A stretch of DNA of 64,000 nt from CBDBZX01 sp965213645 (GCA_965213645.1 CBDBZX010000010.1:62001-126000), one strand, 5' to 3'. Shown: positions 31,898 to 40,235, numbered from the stretch's first letter. The notes: a model not told the origin generated them from the sequence alone. Made by a program: numbers and translations.

Positions 31898-33544
31898 GTG
31901 AACACAACGGTGAACACACGAGTACGGGTTAAAACAGCGCCAAATTTTAGAGGATGGGTGATCAGCACCTTCGCTGTTTGCCTCATCCTCGCCCTCAGCG
32001 CCTGCTCACAAAATAGCGCACCTGAGCAAGCTGAGTTGGAAACGCAAGCCCCCAACCTCGTCACGAATTCAGGCTTTAGCGGTACGAGCGGGTGGTCATC
32101 CTATTTCAGCAGCCCGATGACGGGCAGATTTTTGATCGAGAGCGGCGCAGGCAAGCTCAACATCCAGAACGCCGACGGCGCCGACTGGAAGGCGCAGCTC
32201 TACCAGAACGTGAGCGTGCAGAGCGGCGCACGCTATTCGCTCACCTTTCAAGCGAAGGCGACGGGGGCGCGGCCCTTACGCGTCGCGCTGAGAAATTCAA
32301 GCTCGTACAGCGACGTGTGGAGCAAGACGGTCAACCTCACCCCCTCGAACCAGACCTTCGGTCCTTTCACCTTTACGGCGGACGCTGCGAATAACCGCCA
32401 GCTCATCTTTTATGCGGGACAAAGCTCTAAAGATGTCTTTGTAGACAATGTGGTTCTCGAGGTGGCGAGTGGCGCAGCGCCGACACCGCCTAGCGGCGGC
32501 AAAACCTATCCTTACGGCGGCAGCTTAGCCCCGAGCCAGTCCGAAGCCGACACCTTGATCCGCAATCTTTACGCCAAGTGGAAGCGCGAGCGCCTCGTCT
32601 ACGCACCGAACAAGGGGCTTCAGCCGGGTGAAATCCTCTTGACTAGCAACACTCAGTTCAATAACGGCATGGTCTCTGAGGGCATCGGCTACGGGATGCT
32701 CTTGTCGGTTTATAACAACGACAAGGCGACCTTCGACGGCATCTGGAAGTTCGGCAAGCGCAACCTCAACCAGTACGGCTTGTTGCCCTGGATATACAAC
32801 AGCAACAGCCGCGTCGTCGACCCCAACAACGCTACTGACGGCGACCTAGACGCCGCTTTTGCGCTGATCGTCGCCAACCAAAAGGGTTGGGGGTATGCTC
32901 AGGACGCTCGCAACTTGGTCGATAATATCCTCGAGCACCTCGTGACCTCGGACAACGTCTTGGAGCGGGGCAGGGCCAATAATCCCAAAGACGTCATTAA
33001 CACCTCTTACGTGTCGCCGGGCTACTTCAAGGTGTTTGCTGAATTCACGGGCAACAGGCGCTGGCTGGACGTGGCGAGCACGAACTACGCGATTCTCGAG
33101 CGGGGCTTAAACAACTACACCCTCTTGCCGCATGACGTCAACACGCAGGGCAACGTAGTTGGCAACAACCAGAACTACGACTCCGACGCCGCCAGAGGAC
33201 CGTGGCGTTTAGCGACCGACTACGTCTGGTACGGTGACAGCCGCGCCCAAACCCTGCTCAAGAAGTTCAACACCTTTTTCGAGAGTTCTAAAGCGGGGGG
33301 CTTGAGCAACCTGTGTGAAAGTTACGACCGCTTCGGCAATAAGGTCGGCTCTTGGTGTGGCTCCGACGCCGGTTGGATGATCCAAGGGGCCGCCTCCGCG
33401 CAGCTCGCCGAGAACGACAGCGCCGCCCGCCGCGAAGCCTGGAACGCGCTCTCGACGGCCTTCACCGGCAACTACTACTCGTTCGAGCTGACGCAGCTAG
33501 GCGTTTTGCTAACCTCGGGGCGCTTCTACAACCCGTTGCAGTAG
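31898..33544 (+). CDS. GH8 family lipoprotein glycosidase with N-terminal carbohydrate-binding-like domain
   Basis: About 548 residues from GTG at 31898, preceded by GGGAG; an in-frame GTG at 31805 would give an unusually long n-region. Lipobox ALSAC. Residues about 50-190 form a CBM4/9-like beta-sandwich (LVTNSGFSGTSGWSSYF to DNVVLEVASG), then a Pro/Gly linker and a GH8 (alpha/alpha)6 barrel. The acid glutamate lies in VSEGIGYGMLLSVYN and the aspartate in NATDGDLDAAFAL; further motifs are TSYVSPGYFKVF and the ending ELTQLGVLLTSGRFYNPL. GH8 enzymes cut beta-1,4-glucans, xylan or chitosan by inversion. Membrane anchoring suggests surface degradation, feeding the sugar transporters nearby. Confidence 0.88.
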   Translation: MNTTVNTRVRVKTAPNFRGWVISTFAVCLILALSACSQNSAPEQAELETQAPNLVTNSGFSGTSGWSSYFSSPMTGRFLIESGAGKLNIQNADGADWKAQLYQNVSVQSGARYSLTFQAKATGARPLRVALRNSSSYSDVWSKTVNLTPSNQTFGPFTFTADAANNRQLIFYAGQSSKDVFVDNVVLEVASGAAPTPPSGGKTYPYGGSLAPSQSEADTLIRNLYAKWKRERLVYAPNKGLQPGEILLTSNTQFNNGMVSEGIGYGMLLSVYNNDKATFDGIWKFGKRNLNQYGLLPWIYNSNSRVVDPNNATDGDLDAAFALIVANQKGWGYAQDARNLVDNILEHLVTSDNVLERGRANNPKDVINTSYVSPGYFKVFAEFTGNRRWLDVASTNYAILERGLNNYTLLPHDVNTQGNVVGNNQNYDSDAARGPWRLATDYVWYGDSRAQTLLKKFNTFFESSKAGGLSNLCESYDRFGNKVGSWCGSDAGWMIQGAASAQLAENDSAARREAWNALSTAFTGNYYSFELTQLGVLLTSGRFYNPLQ

Positions 33545-33590
33545 TTAGGATAATGAGGGTTTGCTAGGCGGATGAGTCTTATAAACAGGC

Positions 33591-33632
33591 GCTGAGCTGT
33601 TGGTTTTGAGTTGCCAACAGCTCAGCCCTTTT
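33591..33632 (+). terminator. Intrinsic terminator after the GH8 gene
   Basis: GCTGAGCTGTTGG and CCAACAGCTCAGC form a 13-bp stem with a 10-base loop, followed by CCTTTTCG. It lies about 45 bases past the stop codon. Confidence 0.8.
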
Positions 33633-33694
33633 CGTGCGATATGCGGGACAAGCTCTATACTGATACTGCCCCGCTAAACCGGAGACCAAGTTTA

Positions 33695-33781
33695 TACGGA
33701 TTCCGACTGATTACTGCATAAACTCCGACACTGCGTGCTTCTACGGAGTTGTCGTTGATTCCGTAATCATCGGAATCCGTA
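33695..33781. repeat. 87-bp long-hairpin element with 12-bp perfect inverted ends
   Basis: TACGGATTCCGA (33695-33706) and TCGGAATCCGTA (33770-33781) are exact inverted repeats. Inner pairs TGATTAC/GTAATCA and AACTCCG/CGGAGTT extend the fold. It has no coding content; MITE-like or a structured RNA. Confidence 0.65.
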
Positions 33782-33830
33782 GCTCTTTATTCTCGCAGAG
33801 GAGCCTTCAGCCGCTAGCGGGAGCGAACTA

Positions 33831-33884
33831 GCCCCAACGGGGCGGGCCCTGTTCCCGGAGGGAAACTTCGCAAGCCCTGCGAAG
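33831..33884. repeat. Cluster of three tight hairpins
   Basis: GCCCC-AAC-GGGGC (33831-33843), TTCCC-GGA-GGGAA and CTTCGCA-AGCCC-TGCGAAG (33866-33884) follow one another within 54 bases. Nearby GCTAGCGGGAGCG and GTTCTA..GGTCCAC also occur at about 30.0 kb, so the stretch may derive from a dispersed repeat. Confidence 0.5.
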
Positions 33885-34086
33885 CGGGTATTGCCCGTTC
33901 TAGGGTCCACGCGACTGCGTATCATGCCGTTGTAACTTGCTCATATTGGCTATTCGTTGATGTTACCTAGGTTAGAGCACCGTTCGTTTACTTCGTAAAA
34001 TTACATAACCAGCTTGACTGGAAAGCTCAAAGGTCGCCGTAGGTCCCCGAAAGGGGGCTCTTAGCCTTCACCTGACCGGCTGATGA

Positions 34087-34117
34087 TTTGAGGATGGCAC
34101 AAAGTGCCATCCTCAAA
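34087..34117. terminator. Perfect 14-bp hairpin
   Basis: TTTGAGGATGGCAC-AAA-GTGCCATCCTCAAA. No U-run follows on either strand, so it is a structure or repeat more than a classical terminator. It lies between the convergent GH8 and amidase genes. Confidence 0.5.
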
Positions 34118-34211
34118 CGCGCTAGGCGCGTAACTTCAAACGCTCTCACATTGTGCCATCCCTTTTTCAATCTGTAGTTGACCAGATACCTCCATCAATA
34201 TAACGCATCGG

Positions 34212-34244
34212 GGTTAAACACGCGATAAAGTCGCGTGTTTAACC
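34212..34244 (-). terminator. Perfect 14-bp hairpin downstream of the amidase gene
   Basis: GGTTAAACACGCGA-TAAAG-TCGCGTGTTTAACC lies 10 bases beyond the stop codon at 34255. It lacks a U-tract but its place suggests a 3' end or RNA-stabilising structure for the amidase mRNA. Confidence 0.55.
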
Positions 34245-34254
34245 GGAAAAGGCA

Positions 34255-35649
34255 CTACCTGTCGCACTTCTTCGCCACCAGACCGTTCGAGCCCGTGTAC
34301 ACGAACGCATCGGTAATCCAAGCGCCGTTCGAGAGTTTGTCCCAAATGCGCGTCGTCCCGTAGGGTCCGGTGATCGCCTCGCCGTTCGGTTCTTGACAGA
34401 TGATGGTCACGGGCGCGTTGCCGCCAAGCTGTCCGACTCTGCGGTAATTCGTACCAGGGCCACTCCGCAGATTGTAAATACCGTCCGCCAGCGTTCTCGC
34501 CTTCACCCCTGCACTGCTACCGTCACCGCACTTCGCTCTCGCCTTTCTGAGGTAGCGCCGCCAGGGCCAGTTCTCACCGGGGTCGGTACGGGTCTCGGGC
34601 TGCAACTGTCCGTGCCCGACGATGCGCACCCGGTTGAGCGGTACGCCGTTACGTTCACTAATCGCGCAGATGAGCTGCGCCGAGGTATCGATGAGCCCGG
34701 CTGAGAAGGTGCCCGAGGCGTACCCAGCGTGCTCGATGCCGATGGTGAACTCGTTCGTCCGGTCACCGTTGCGCCCGCAGAACTTGTCGCGGTTCAAGCT
34801 GCAGCGGTAAGGGGCGGCGATGTGCCAGGCGGTGTTGTCTTCGCTGACGAGCTGCGACACTTCGGAGCCGGATTCGTTGACGACGTAATGGGCGCTAGCG
34901 GGTACGTTCGGGTTAGTGAGGTGGCTGACGCAGCCTGCGTAGGAGCCCTCGCAGGTGTGAATGATGACCATGAGGGTTTTCGCGTCGCGGCTGTCGTAGT
35001 TGGATGAGGGGTTCCAGACAATGGGCGGGTAGAGGTTGCTCTGCTGCGGCTCGAGCTTCGGGGAGGGCGGCAAAACGAACTGGGGTTTGATATCGCGCTG
35101 GGGCTCCAAGGTCGCTACACGCTCGCCGTCTCTCTCGACGTCCGCCCCTTCTCGTAAAACGCGGTAGACCTCGTTGTGAACGTAGTAAGCTTGCCAGTCC
35201 TCATCCTCGATATCGCTATAGCGAGCCACAGCGCTCGCCCACGCCCCTACGTCGCTGCGGTTTATTGCCGCTTCGTCCGCGTAGGCGCTCAGCAGCGCCG
35301 CCGCCGCGCGGATGTTCGCGTCGGGCTGAGCACGCGCCGCTGCCTCTGACACGTCCGCTAGGGCTGCGCCGCGTGCCAAGCGCTCGCCGCGCAGCGCCAT
35401 GATGCCGAAGGCGGGCGCGGTTTCGTGTCTCGCCTCGCCGCGCACCATCTGCCAGCGCGTTTCGGCGTAGCCGATGGCTTTGAGCAACGCGGTCGGCACG
35501 CCGAACTCCGCGCCCGCCTCGGCGAAGAGGGTGTCGAGCTGGCTGGCTGGCGGCGGCGTTGTCTCGGACGGGACATCGGGGGAGGTTACGTCGGTGCTAC
35601 ACGCGGCTAAAAGGAGTAGGGAGCAAACAACTGCAATTCGTCGCAACAT
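34255..35649 (-). CDS. SH3b lipoprotein: transglycosylase-like plus N-acetylmuramoyl-L-alanine amidase
   Basis: 464 residues from ATG 35649. Lipobox LLAAC. Three regions follow. First, a goose-lysozyme/SLT-like helical region (GAEFGVPTALLKAIGYAETR, then FGIMALRGERLARGAALADV). Second, an Amidase_2 (PGRP-like, zinc) domain at about residues 215-370, with VIIHTCEGSYAG, SAHYVVNESG, TAWHIAAPYRC, TIGIEHAGYASG and IVGHGQLQPETRTDPG. Third, a C-terminal SH3b module beginning IYNLRSGPGTNYRRVG and ending GSNGLVAKKC. It would cut the amide between MurNAc and L-alanine. First of five neighbouring SH3b-tagged exported enzymes. The module is of the GPYGTTR-(L/I)W subtype shared with the S1 protease at 36549. 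Confidence 0.88.
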   Translation of the reverse strand: MLRRIAVVCSLLLLAACSTDVTSPDVPSETTPPPASQLDTLFAEAGAEFGVPTALLKAIGYAETRWQMVRGEARHETAPAFGIMALRGERLARGAALADVSEAAARAQPDANIRAAAALLSAYADEAAINRSDVGAWASAVARYSDIEDEDWQAYYVHNEVYRVLREGADVERDGERVATLEPQRDIKPQFVLPPSPKLEPQQSNLYPPIVWNPSSNYDSRDAKTLMVIIHTCEGSYAGCVSHLTNPNVPASAHYVVNESGSEVSQLVSEDNTAWHIAAPYRCSLNRDKFCGRNGDRTNEFTIGIEHAGYASGTFSAGLIDTSAQLICAISERNGVPLNRVRIVGHGQLQPETRTDPGENWPWRRYLRKARAKCGDGSSAGVKARTLADGIYNLRSGPGTNYRRVGQLGGNAPVTIICQEPNGEAITGPYGTTRIWDKLSNGAWITDAFVYTGSNGLVAKKCDR

Positions 35650-35678
35650 AATAAGGTTTCCTCTCGAGAGCAGACTTA

Positions 35679-35710
35679 GCGCCACACTCAAGCGTCCCTG
35701 AGTGTGGCGC
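35679..35710 (-). terminator. 12-bp hairpin after the CHAP gene
   Basis: GCGCCACACTCA-AGCGTCCC-TGAGTGTGGCGC starts 8 bases beyond the CHAP stop codon. Strong stem without a clear U-tract; likely separates the CHAP and amidase transcripts. Confidence 0.6.
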
Positions 35711-35717
35711 GTATAGG

Positions 35718-36491
35718 CTAGAAACGGATGAAGGAGAGACCAGCAGCGGAGATGCGCCGCGTGCCGTAGGCGTACGGTTTCCAGTTGTACTCCTCGACGG
35801 TGATGTCTCCGTTACCGTGCACCTTCGCCACGTAAGCGACGTGCCCGTAACCCAGCGAGCCACGTTGATACGCCTCCCAGTGGGCGATGTCGCCGACTCT
35901 CGGCTTTCCGGCGACGCGCACCCCGGCGGCCCTCGCCGCGTCGTCCCAGTTGTTCGCGTTGCCCCAATGGACGCCCCGAAAGTAGTTGTGAAACTTGACG
36001 TTTTTGACTTTGCGGACGCGCCAGGTCGCGAACGAGACGCACTGACGGATGTAGAAGTTCCAGGGGTCGACGCCGCTCGTCGAGCCGTTTTTGTAGGGGT
36101 AGTTGTCGCCGATGATGCGTCCTTGAGTTGGAGACGGCTTGTGACCTTTGCACCAAGGCGCGACACGGTTCATCGAGCCGGTGTAGACGTAAGCGTCGGA
36201 AATCCACTTGCCGCTTGCAAGCTTGTCCCAGAGTCTCGAGTAGCCCCACGGTCCCTTGTGCCGCGTGCCCCGCGCGTGGCAGACGATCTTGACCTCTTGA
36301 CCGCCCGTCTTCTGCCCGACGACGCGGTAGTTGGTGCCAGGTCCGCTGCGGAGGTTGATGGTATGCCCTTTTGCCACGGTGCCGGTGGCGGCTTGTGCCT
36401 CTAGCTCGGCAGATTGTGCGGGGGCGTCAACGGTGCCGCAGGCGCTCAGAAAGAGGAGCGCGGCGAGGGCGAATAAACTCAGCTTGTTCAT
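35718..36491 (-). CDS. SH3b plus CHAP lipoprotein (cell-wall hydrolase)
   Basis: 257 residues, lipobox LSAC. Here the SH3b module comes first (HTINLRSGPGTNYRVVGQKT to MNRVAPWCKG, residues about 43-115), followed by a CHAP domain. Catalytic Cys is in YIRQCVSFATWRV, His in GYGHVAYVAKVHGNG, and the acidic partner in ITVEEYNWKPYAYG; VGDIAHWEA is also typical. CHAP amidase/endopeptidases cut peptidoglycan stem peptides or cross-bridges. The SH3b module is of the KTGGQ(E/K)VKIVCH...RVAPWC subtype shared with the astacin and lysozyme-like neighbours, where it is C-terminal; the order is reversed here. GGAAG precedes the ATG. Confidence 0.9.
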   Translation of the reverse strand: MNKLSLFALAALLFLSACGTVDAPAQSAELEAQAATGTVAKGHTINLRSGPGTNYRVVGQKTGGQEVKIVCHARGTRHKGPWGYSRLWDKLASGKWISDAYVYTGSMNRVAPWCKGHKPSPTQGRIIGDNYPYKNGSTSGVDPWNFYIRQCVSFATWRVRKVKNVKFHNYFRGVHWGNANNWDDAARAAGVRVAGKPRVGDIAHWEAYQRGSLGYGHVAYVAKVHGNGDITVEEYNWKPYAYGTRRISAAGLSFIRF

Positions 36492-36548
36492 GGTTGCTTC
36501 CTTTCGGAAATGAGGTTCGGATGGCAGACGGTGTGGAGGGCTGGTCGC

Positions 36549-38087
36549 TCAGCTACACCCCTTCGCCAACCTGCCGTTGCTGCCCGAGTAGATTAGAGCG
36601 TCGCTAATCCACTTGCCGTTCTTGAGCTTGTTCCAAAGGCGTGTGGTGCCGTAGGGTCCGGTGATGGCTTCGCCCCGTTCCTGACAGGTGATAACGACGG
36701 TGTAGCCGCCGCCGATGGTGCCCACCTTGCTGTAGTTCGTACCGGGGCCGCTCCGCAGGTTGTAGACGCTGCCGCTCAAAGTCTTAGCCCGCACGCGGTT
36801 GACAGTGGCGGGTCTGGTGTTGAGCTGGCCCAATTCGCGCTCGATACTACCTACCGTGCTGAACGTTCCGCCGCCCCAGAGGACGCCGTAGAGGGTTGCC
36901 GTTCCCGATTTGCCCCGCTTGAAAACGGGAGAGCCGCTGTCGCCTTTGCCGGACCTGATGTTGGACAGGACCTGGCACAGTTGGGTCAGTCCGGTGTCGC
37001 CGTTCACATTAAACTGGTTGACGTTGATGCACGTTCTTGTCACCTTGCCCGAGGTCCAACCCGTCGTCCTCCCCACCTTGTGGAGAATTTCGCCGACGAT
37101 AGGCGCGTCGGCTTCGCCCGTGATTCTAAAGGAGCCGTTCACGCTCAGCGCGCCGCTGTTGAGGCTCGTCGTCTTAGCGATTTTGCCCAAAGCGAAGGCG
37201 GAACTTCCCGTATACCGCGCGAACGAACTGTCGCTGTAGCGGCAGCGCCGTCCAGCGGGGCACTTGCCGCCGCGGAAATAACCGGGGTCTTTCGCCTCTA
37301 CCCCGATGCGTCTACCGCCCGGCTGGCTATACACCGTACCTTCCGTACCGCCCTGCGTCTTCGTGCAGTGCGAATTGGTGATGAAACCCGGCGAACCTGC
37401 GCGCACAACGTGAAATCCCAACGTACAAGCGCCGTTGCCGAAGTTGATCTGAAAGCCCCCTCTCGTTGTATTAGGCGAACTTCGCAGCCCTAATAGAGGC
37501 ATAATGGGTTCGGTTTCCTCAAAAAGCACTGCACCCTGGGGAACGCCCGCATTTTGCAAGGTGCGCTCTAAGAGGGCGCGGTTGGAAAAATCTTCAACGC
37601 CAACAACTAAGCGGTTCTGGGCTTCGTCGAGGTCGGTGAAGACGACGCCATCTACCCCTAATACCGAGTCAAGCTGCGCTTGCCAGGTGAGCAACTGTTT
37701 GACCTCATATTGACCCTCGAGGATGCGGATATCGGGCGCAGTGTTTTGCGTCTCTAAACCCTCACGCCCCTGCCCCAAGCGCTCCTCACCCAACACATCT
37801 TTGAGCGCCGCCAACGTGTCGCCCCGTTGCGCTTGGGCGTTTTGCGTTGTGATTCCAGCGGTGAGATAGACCGTTAGGACCCCTTCGTCGTCGAAGAAGA
37901 ACCCGCCGAAGCCGGGTAGACGCTCCGCGATTTGAGCGAGTTGCTCGTCAGGATTGGCGTTCGCCGAGTACGAAGGTGCTTCGGCTTCACTCTCAGGTTG
38001 CGGCGCGGTGGCGCAACTTGCCAGTACGAGCGCCAAAAATGTCAAAACATTCAGGGTCAGCCACGGCTTAAGTAATCGTTGTCGCAT
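36549..38087 (-). CDS. SH3b-tagged S1 (streptogrisin-like) serine protease lipoprotein
   Basis: 512 residues from ATG 38087 (GGGAGG 5 bases upstream). Lipobox VLASC. A pro-region at about residues 45-200, with an alpha-lytic-protease-type propeptide pattern (LDSVLGVDGVVFTDLDEAQN, NRLVVGVEDFSNRALLERTL), precedes a chymotrypsin-fold domain. His is in SPGFITNSHCTKTQGG, the likely Asp in RYSDSSFARY, and Ser in KGDSGSPVFKRG; cysteine pairs resemble streptogrisins. The C-terminal SH3b module starts VYNLRSGPGTNYSKVG and ends SNGRLAKGC. A secreted endopeptidase acting on proteins, perhaps of lysed cells. Third of the five-gene lytic island. Confidence 0.9.
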   Translation of the reverse strand: MRQRLLKPWLTLNVLTFLALVLASCATAPQPESEAEAPSYSANANPDEQLAQIAERLPGFGGFFFDDEGVLTVYLTAGITTQNAQAQRGDTLAALKDVLGEERLGQGREGLETQNTAPDIRILEGQYEVKQLLTWQAQLDSVLGVDGVVFTDLDEAQNRLVVGVEDFSNRALLERTLQNAGVPQGAVLFEETEPIMPLLGLRSSPNTTRGGFQINFGNGACTLGFHVVRAGSPGFITNSHCTKTQGGTEGTVYSQPGGRRIGVEAKDPGYFRGGKCPAGRRCRYSDSSFARYTGSSAFALGKIAKTTSLNSGALSVNGSFRITGEADAPIVGEILHKVGRTTGWTSGKVTRTCINVNQFNVNGDTGLTQLCQVLSNIRSGKGDSGSPVFKRGKSGTATLYGVLWGGGTFSTVGSIERELGQLNTRPATVNRVRAKTLSGSVYNLRSGPGTNYSKVGTIGGGYTVVITCQERGEAITGPYGTTRLWNKLKNGKWISDALIYSGSNGRLAKGCS

Positions 38088-38128
38088 AAGACCTCCCAAA
38101 AGGTTTGTTGCTGAAAGGAATTTAGAGC

Positions 38129-38160
38129 GGCGTGTGCGCTTGTCCTCTGGCGCACACGCC
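38129..38160 (-). terminator. 11-bp hairpin after the astacin gene
   Basis: GGCGTGTGCGC-TTGTCCTCTG-GCGCACACGCC lies just past the stop codon at 38169; the minus strand then reads CGCTCTAAATTCC, a weak T-containing tail. Confidence 0.65.
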
Positions 38161-38168
38161 ACGCTTGC

Positions 38169-39296
38169 TCAGCACCAGGGCGCGACGCGCCCCCACGTGC
38201 CTGTATTGACCCAGGCGTCTGAGACCCACTTGCCGCTGGCGAGCTTGTCCCACAAGTCCGAATATTGACCGCCGAGTTCAGGGGGACCTTTATGCCGTGT
38301 GCCCCGCTTGTGACAGACGATGGTGACCTTCTGTCCGCCCGTCTTCTGCCCGACCACCCGGTAGTTGCTGCCGGGACCGCTTCTCAAGTTCACCGTGTAA
38401 TCCGCTGGGATCGTGCCGGTGGCGCTGTCTGAAGAACCCGGATACAGCTTCCGCCACTGGGCGACGTCGCGCTTCGAAAGGTTGGTGCGCCCCCAGTAGC
38501 CGTTTACCTCTTGACCGTTTAGGCGTGTGAAATGAAGAGGTCCAAACTCGCGAGAGTTGTAGTGCATGATGGAGTTGTAGTCGTAGCGGCCCATCTGCAC
38601 CAGGTTGCAGTTTCGGGTGAATTGGGCTGGCGCTGAGCTAGTATTGATCATACGGATGTAGCTGTTGCGGTCACAGCGCTTGATTTCATGCTGGAACCCT
38701 AGGGCGTGCCCCAACTCGTGCATGATGAGCGCTTTGCTCGCGCCCTTGCGACCGATGTAAATCCGGCAATTCCCGCCGGAACACCCGTCGTAATAGTTGC
38801 TGCCGTTGCCGTAGTAGATCGTCAGGTAGTGCGGCTGCCCGGTGTAGTTGACGAAGTTGACGCCAGGCACTTGCCGCTCGATCTGATTGAGCGCCGCTTG
38901 CAAATTGGTCGGCGCGTAGACCCTCCGCACCGGGATAACGCCACCCGTGTCGGACCAGAAGGACTTGCCGTTCCAGTGGAGGGCCTGCGGCGAGAGGTTG
39001 CGTTGAGACGCCTCTTCGGGCGTCTTGGCGACTTCGGACGGGTCACCGATGCCGATGTCGCCGTCGTAGATCGCGCGACCATTCACGACCTGGTACTGAA
39101 TCTTAACGGGCGTTTCGCCGTCGTTGCCGAGGATGTAGCCTGTATACGCCGGACCTTTCTGCGGGTCTAGTATCCCTATTCCCGGCTGATCGTCCGAGCC
39201 TTCTGAGCCGGCGTCAATGTCTGTGAGTTGGCAGGCGGCGAGCGCTGTCAGAAGGGTCAGCGCGACCGCTAGGTGAACGTAACGTAGGGTATTCAT
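38169..39296 (-). CDS. SH3b-tagged astacin-type (M12A) zinc metalloprotease lipoprotein
   Basis: 375 residues from ATG 39296 (AAGGAGC upstream). Lipobox ALAAC. Zinc site HELGHALGFQHE at about residue 193 with the Met-turn SIMHY near residue 245, both diagnostic of astacins; preceding VRRVYAPTNLQAALNQIERQ and the cysteines (DGCSGGNC, KRCDRNSY, RNCNLVQ) fit. A C-terminal SH3b module (YTVNLRSGPGSNYRVVGQKT to WGRVAPWC) is nearly the same as in the lysozyme-like neighbour, also at DNA level. It would digest proteins outside the cell. Bacterial astacins are uncommon and often secreted by predatory or scavenging species. Confidence 0.92.
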   Translation of the reverse strand: MNTLRYVHLAVALTLLTALAACQLTDIDAGSEGSDDQPGIGILDPQKGPAYTGYILGNDGETPVKIQYQVVNGRAIYDGDIGIGDPSEVAKTPEEASQRNLSPQALHWNGKSFWSDTGGVIPVRRVYAPTNLQAALNQIERQVPGVNFVNYTGQPHYLTIYYGNGSNYYDGCSGGNCRIYIGRKGASKALIMHELGHALGFQHEIKRCDRNSYIRMINTSSAPAQFTRNCNLVQMGRYDYNSIMHYNSREFGPLHFTRLNGQEVNGYWGRTNLSKRDVAQWRKLYPGSSDSATGTIPADYTVNLRSGPGSNYRVVGQKTGGQKVTIVCHKRGTRHKGPPELGGQYSDLWDKLASGKWVSDAWVNTGTWGRVAPWC

Positions 39297-39318
39297 CACT
39301 TGCTCCTTGTCATGAGAA

Positions 39319-39402
39319 GGTGTCCCGTTTTGCGTGTACGTGAAAACTGATATACGTCTCTCACGGCTATTGCGCTACCGCATACATAAAACGTGGTACA
39401 CC
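39319..39402 (+). repeat. 84-bp dispersed element, family B copy 2
   Basis: GGTGTCCCGTTTTGCGTGTA at the left and CATAAAACGTGGTACACC at the right are imperfect inverted repeats. It is in the gap between the astacin and lysozyme-like genes, i.e. in the presumed promoter region of the astacin gene. Confidence 0.65.
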
Positions 39403-39464
39403 GCCTGTCGTAGGAAAACGCTCGAGAGGTCAGTACGCCCCTTGAAGCTGCTCACTTGCATCCT

Positions 39465-40235
39465 TCAACCGCACCAGGGCGCGACGCGCCCCCACGTGCC
39501 CGTGTTGACCCAAGCGTCCGAAATCCACTTGCCACTCTCGAGCTTATCCCAGAGCCTCGAGTACTGCCCGCCGAGTTCAGCGGGTCCTTTGACCCGTGTG
39601 CCCCGTTTATGGCAAACGATCTTGACCTTCTGGCCGCCTGTCTTCTGCCCGACGACGCGGTAATTCGTGCCGGGGCCGCTCCGCAGGTTCACCGTGTAAC
39701 CCGCCGGAATCGTGCCCGTGGCGTACTGCTTGCCGCCCGACACCTTGCTGACGGCGCGTCTGGCTTGTCCTAGGTACTGCTTATACGCGCCGCTGTTATA
39801 GGCGACCCAAGCTGTCCAGTTGCCCCGCTGCCGGTAGATGTTGACCGCCGCTTTCGTGTTGCAGGAGGCGTTGTAGAGGCAGTTCGCCGAGTAGCCGTGA
39901 ATGCTGTTGATCTGATAGAGACCTCGGTCTACCGAGCCGTTGGTATTGCTGTTATAGGCGTCTTGGCACAAGCTTGACTCGGCTTTGGCAATCGCGCCCG
40001 CTGTGGCCCATTGACTTTTAGGCAAGCGCCCGTCGCGTTTAAGTAGCTTGATCGTCCTCGTCATCGAGATACGTTTACACGCCGCCAGATTCTCGATGTC
40101 GGGTTGGGGCGTCGGCGGGGCGGATTGCTGGCTACAACCCGCGACGAGTGCGAGGAGCAGTGCGGCGATGAGTAAACCTGCTCTGCGTCTGAAAAGCTCT
40201 TGCGACGCCGCTCTATAGATGCTTATACGTCTCAT
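39465..40235 (-). CDS. SH3b-tagged lysozyme/SLT-like lipoprotein
   Basis: 256 residues, lipobox LVAGC at about residue 34. The catalytic domain has a transglycosylase/lysozyme-like core: AIAKAESSLCQDAYN with the probable catalytic glutamate, SVDRGLYQINSIHGY, CLYNASCNTKAAVNIYRQRG and WTAWVAYNSGAYKQYL. It would cleave MurNAc-GlcNAc linkages. The C-terminal SH3b module (YTVNLRSGPGTNYRVVGQKT to WGRVAPWCG) matches the astacin gene's module closely. It is the most upstream member of the five-gene lytic island and is divergent from the SARP-type regulator at 40590, with 354 bases between them. Confidence 0.88.
   Translation of the reverse strand: MRRISIYRAASQELFRRRAGLLIAALLLALVAGCSQQSAPPTPQPDIENLAACKRISMTRTIKLLKRDGRLPKSQWATAGAIAKAESSLCQDAYNSNTNGSVDRGLYQINSIHGYSANCLYNASCNTKAAVNIYRQRGNWTAWVAYNSGAYKQYLGQARRAVSKVSGGKQYATGTIPAGYTVNLRSGPGTNYRVVGQKTGGQKVKIVCHKRGTRVKGPAELGGQYSRLWDKLESGKWISDAWVNTGTWGRVAPWCG

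Noticed and set aside
34255..40235. Contractile tail or type VI-like toxin cluster
   Set aside because: All five proteins have individual Sec/lipoprotein signals; no phage-tail, VgrG or immunity-like genes are adjacent.
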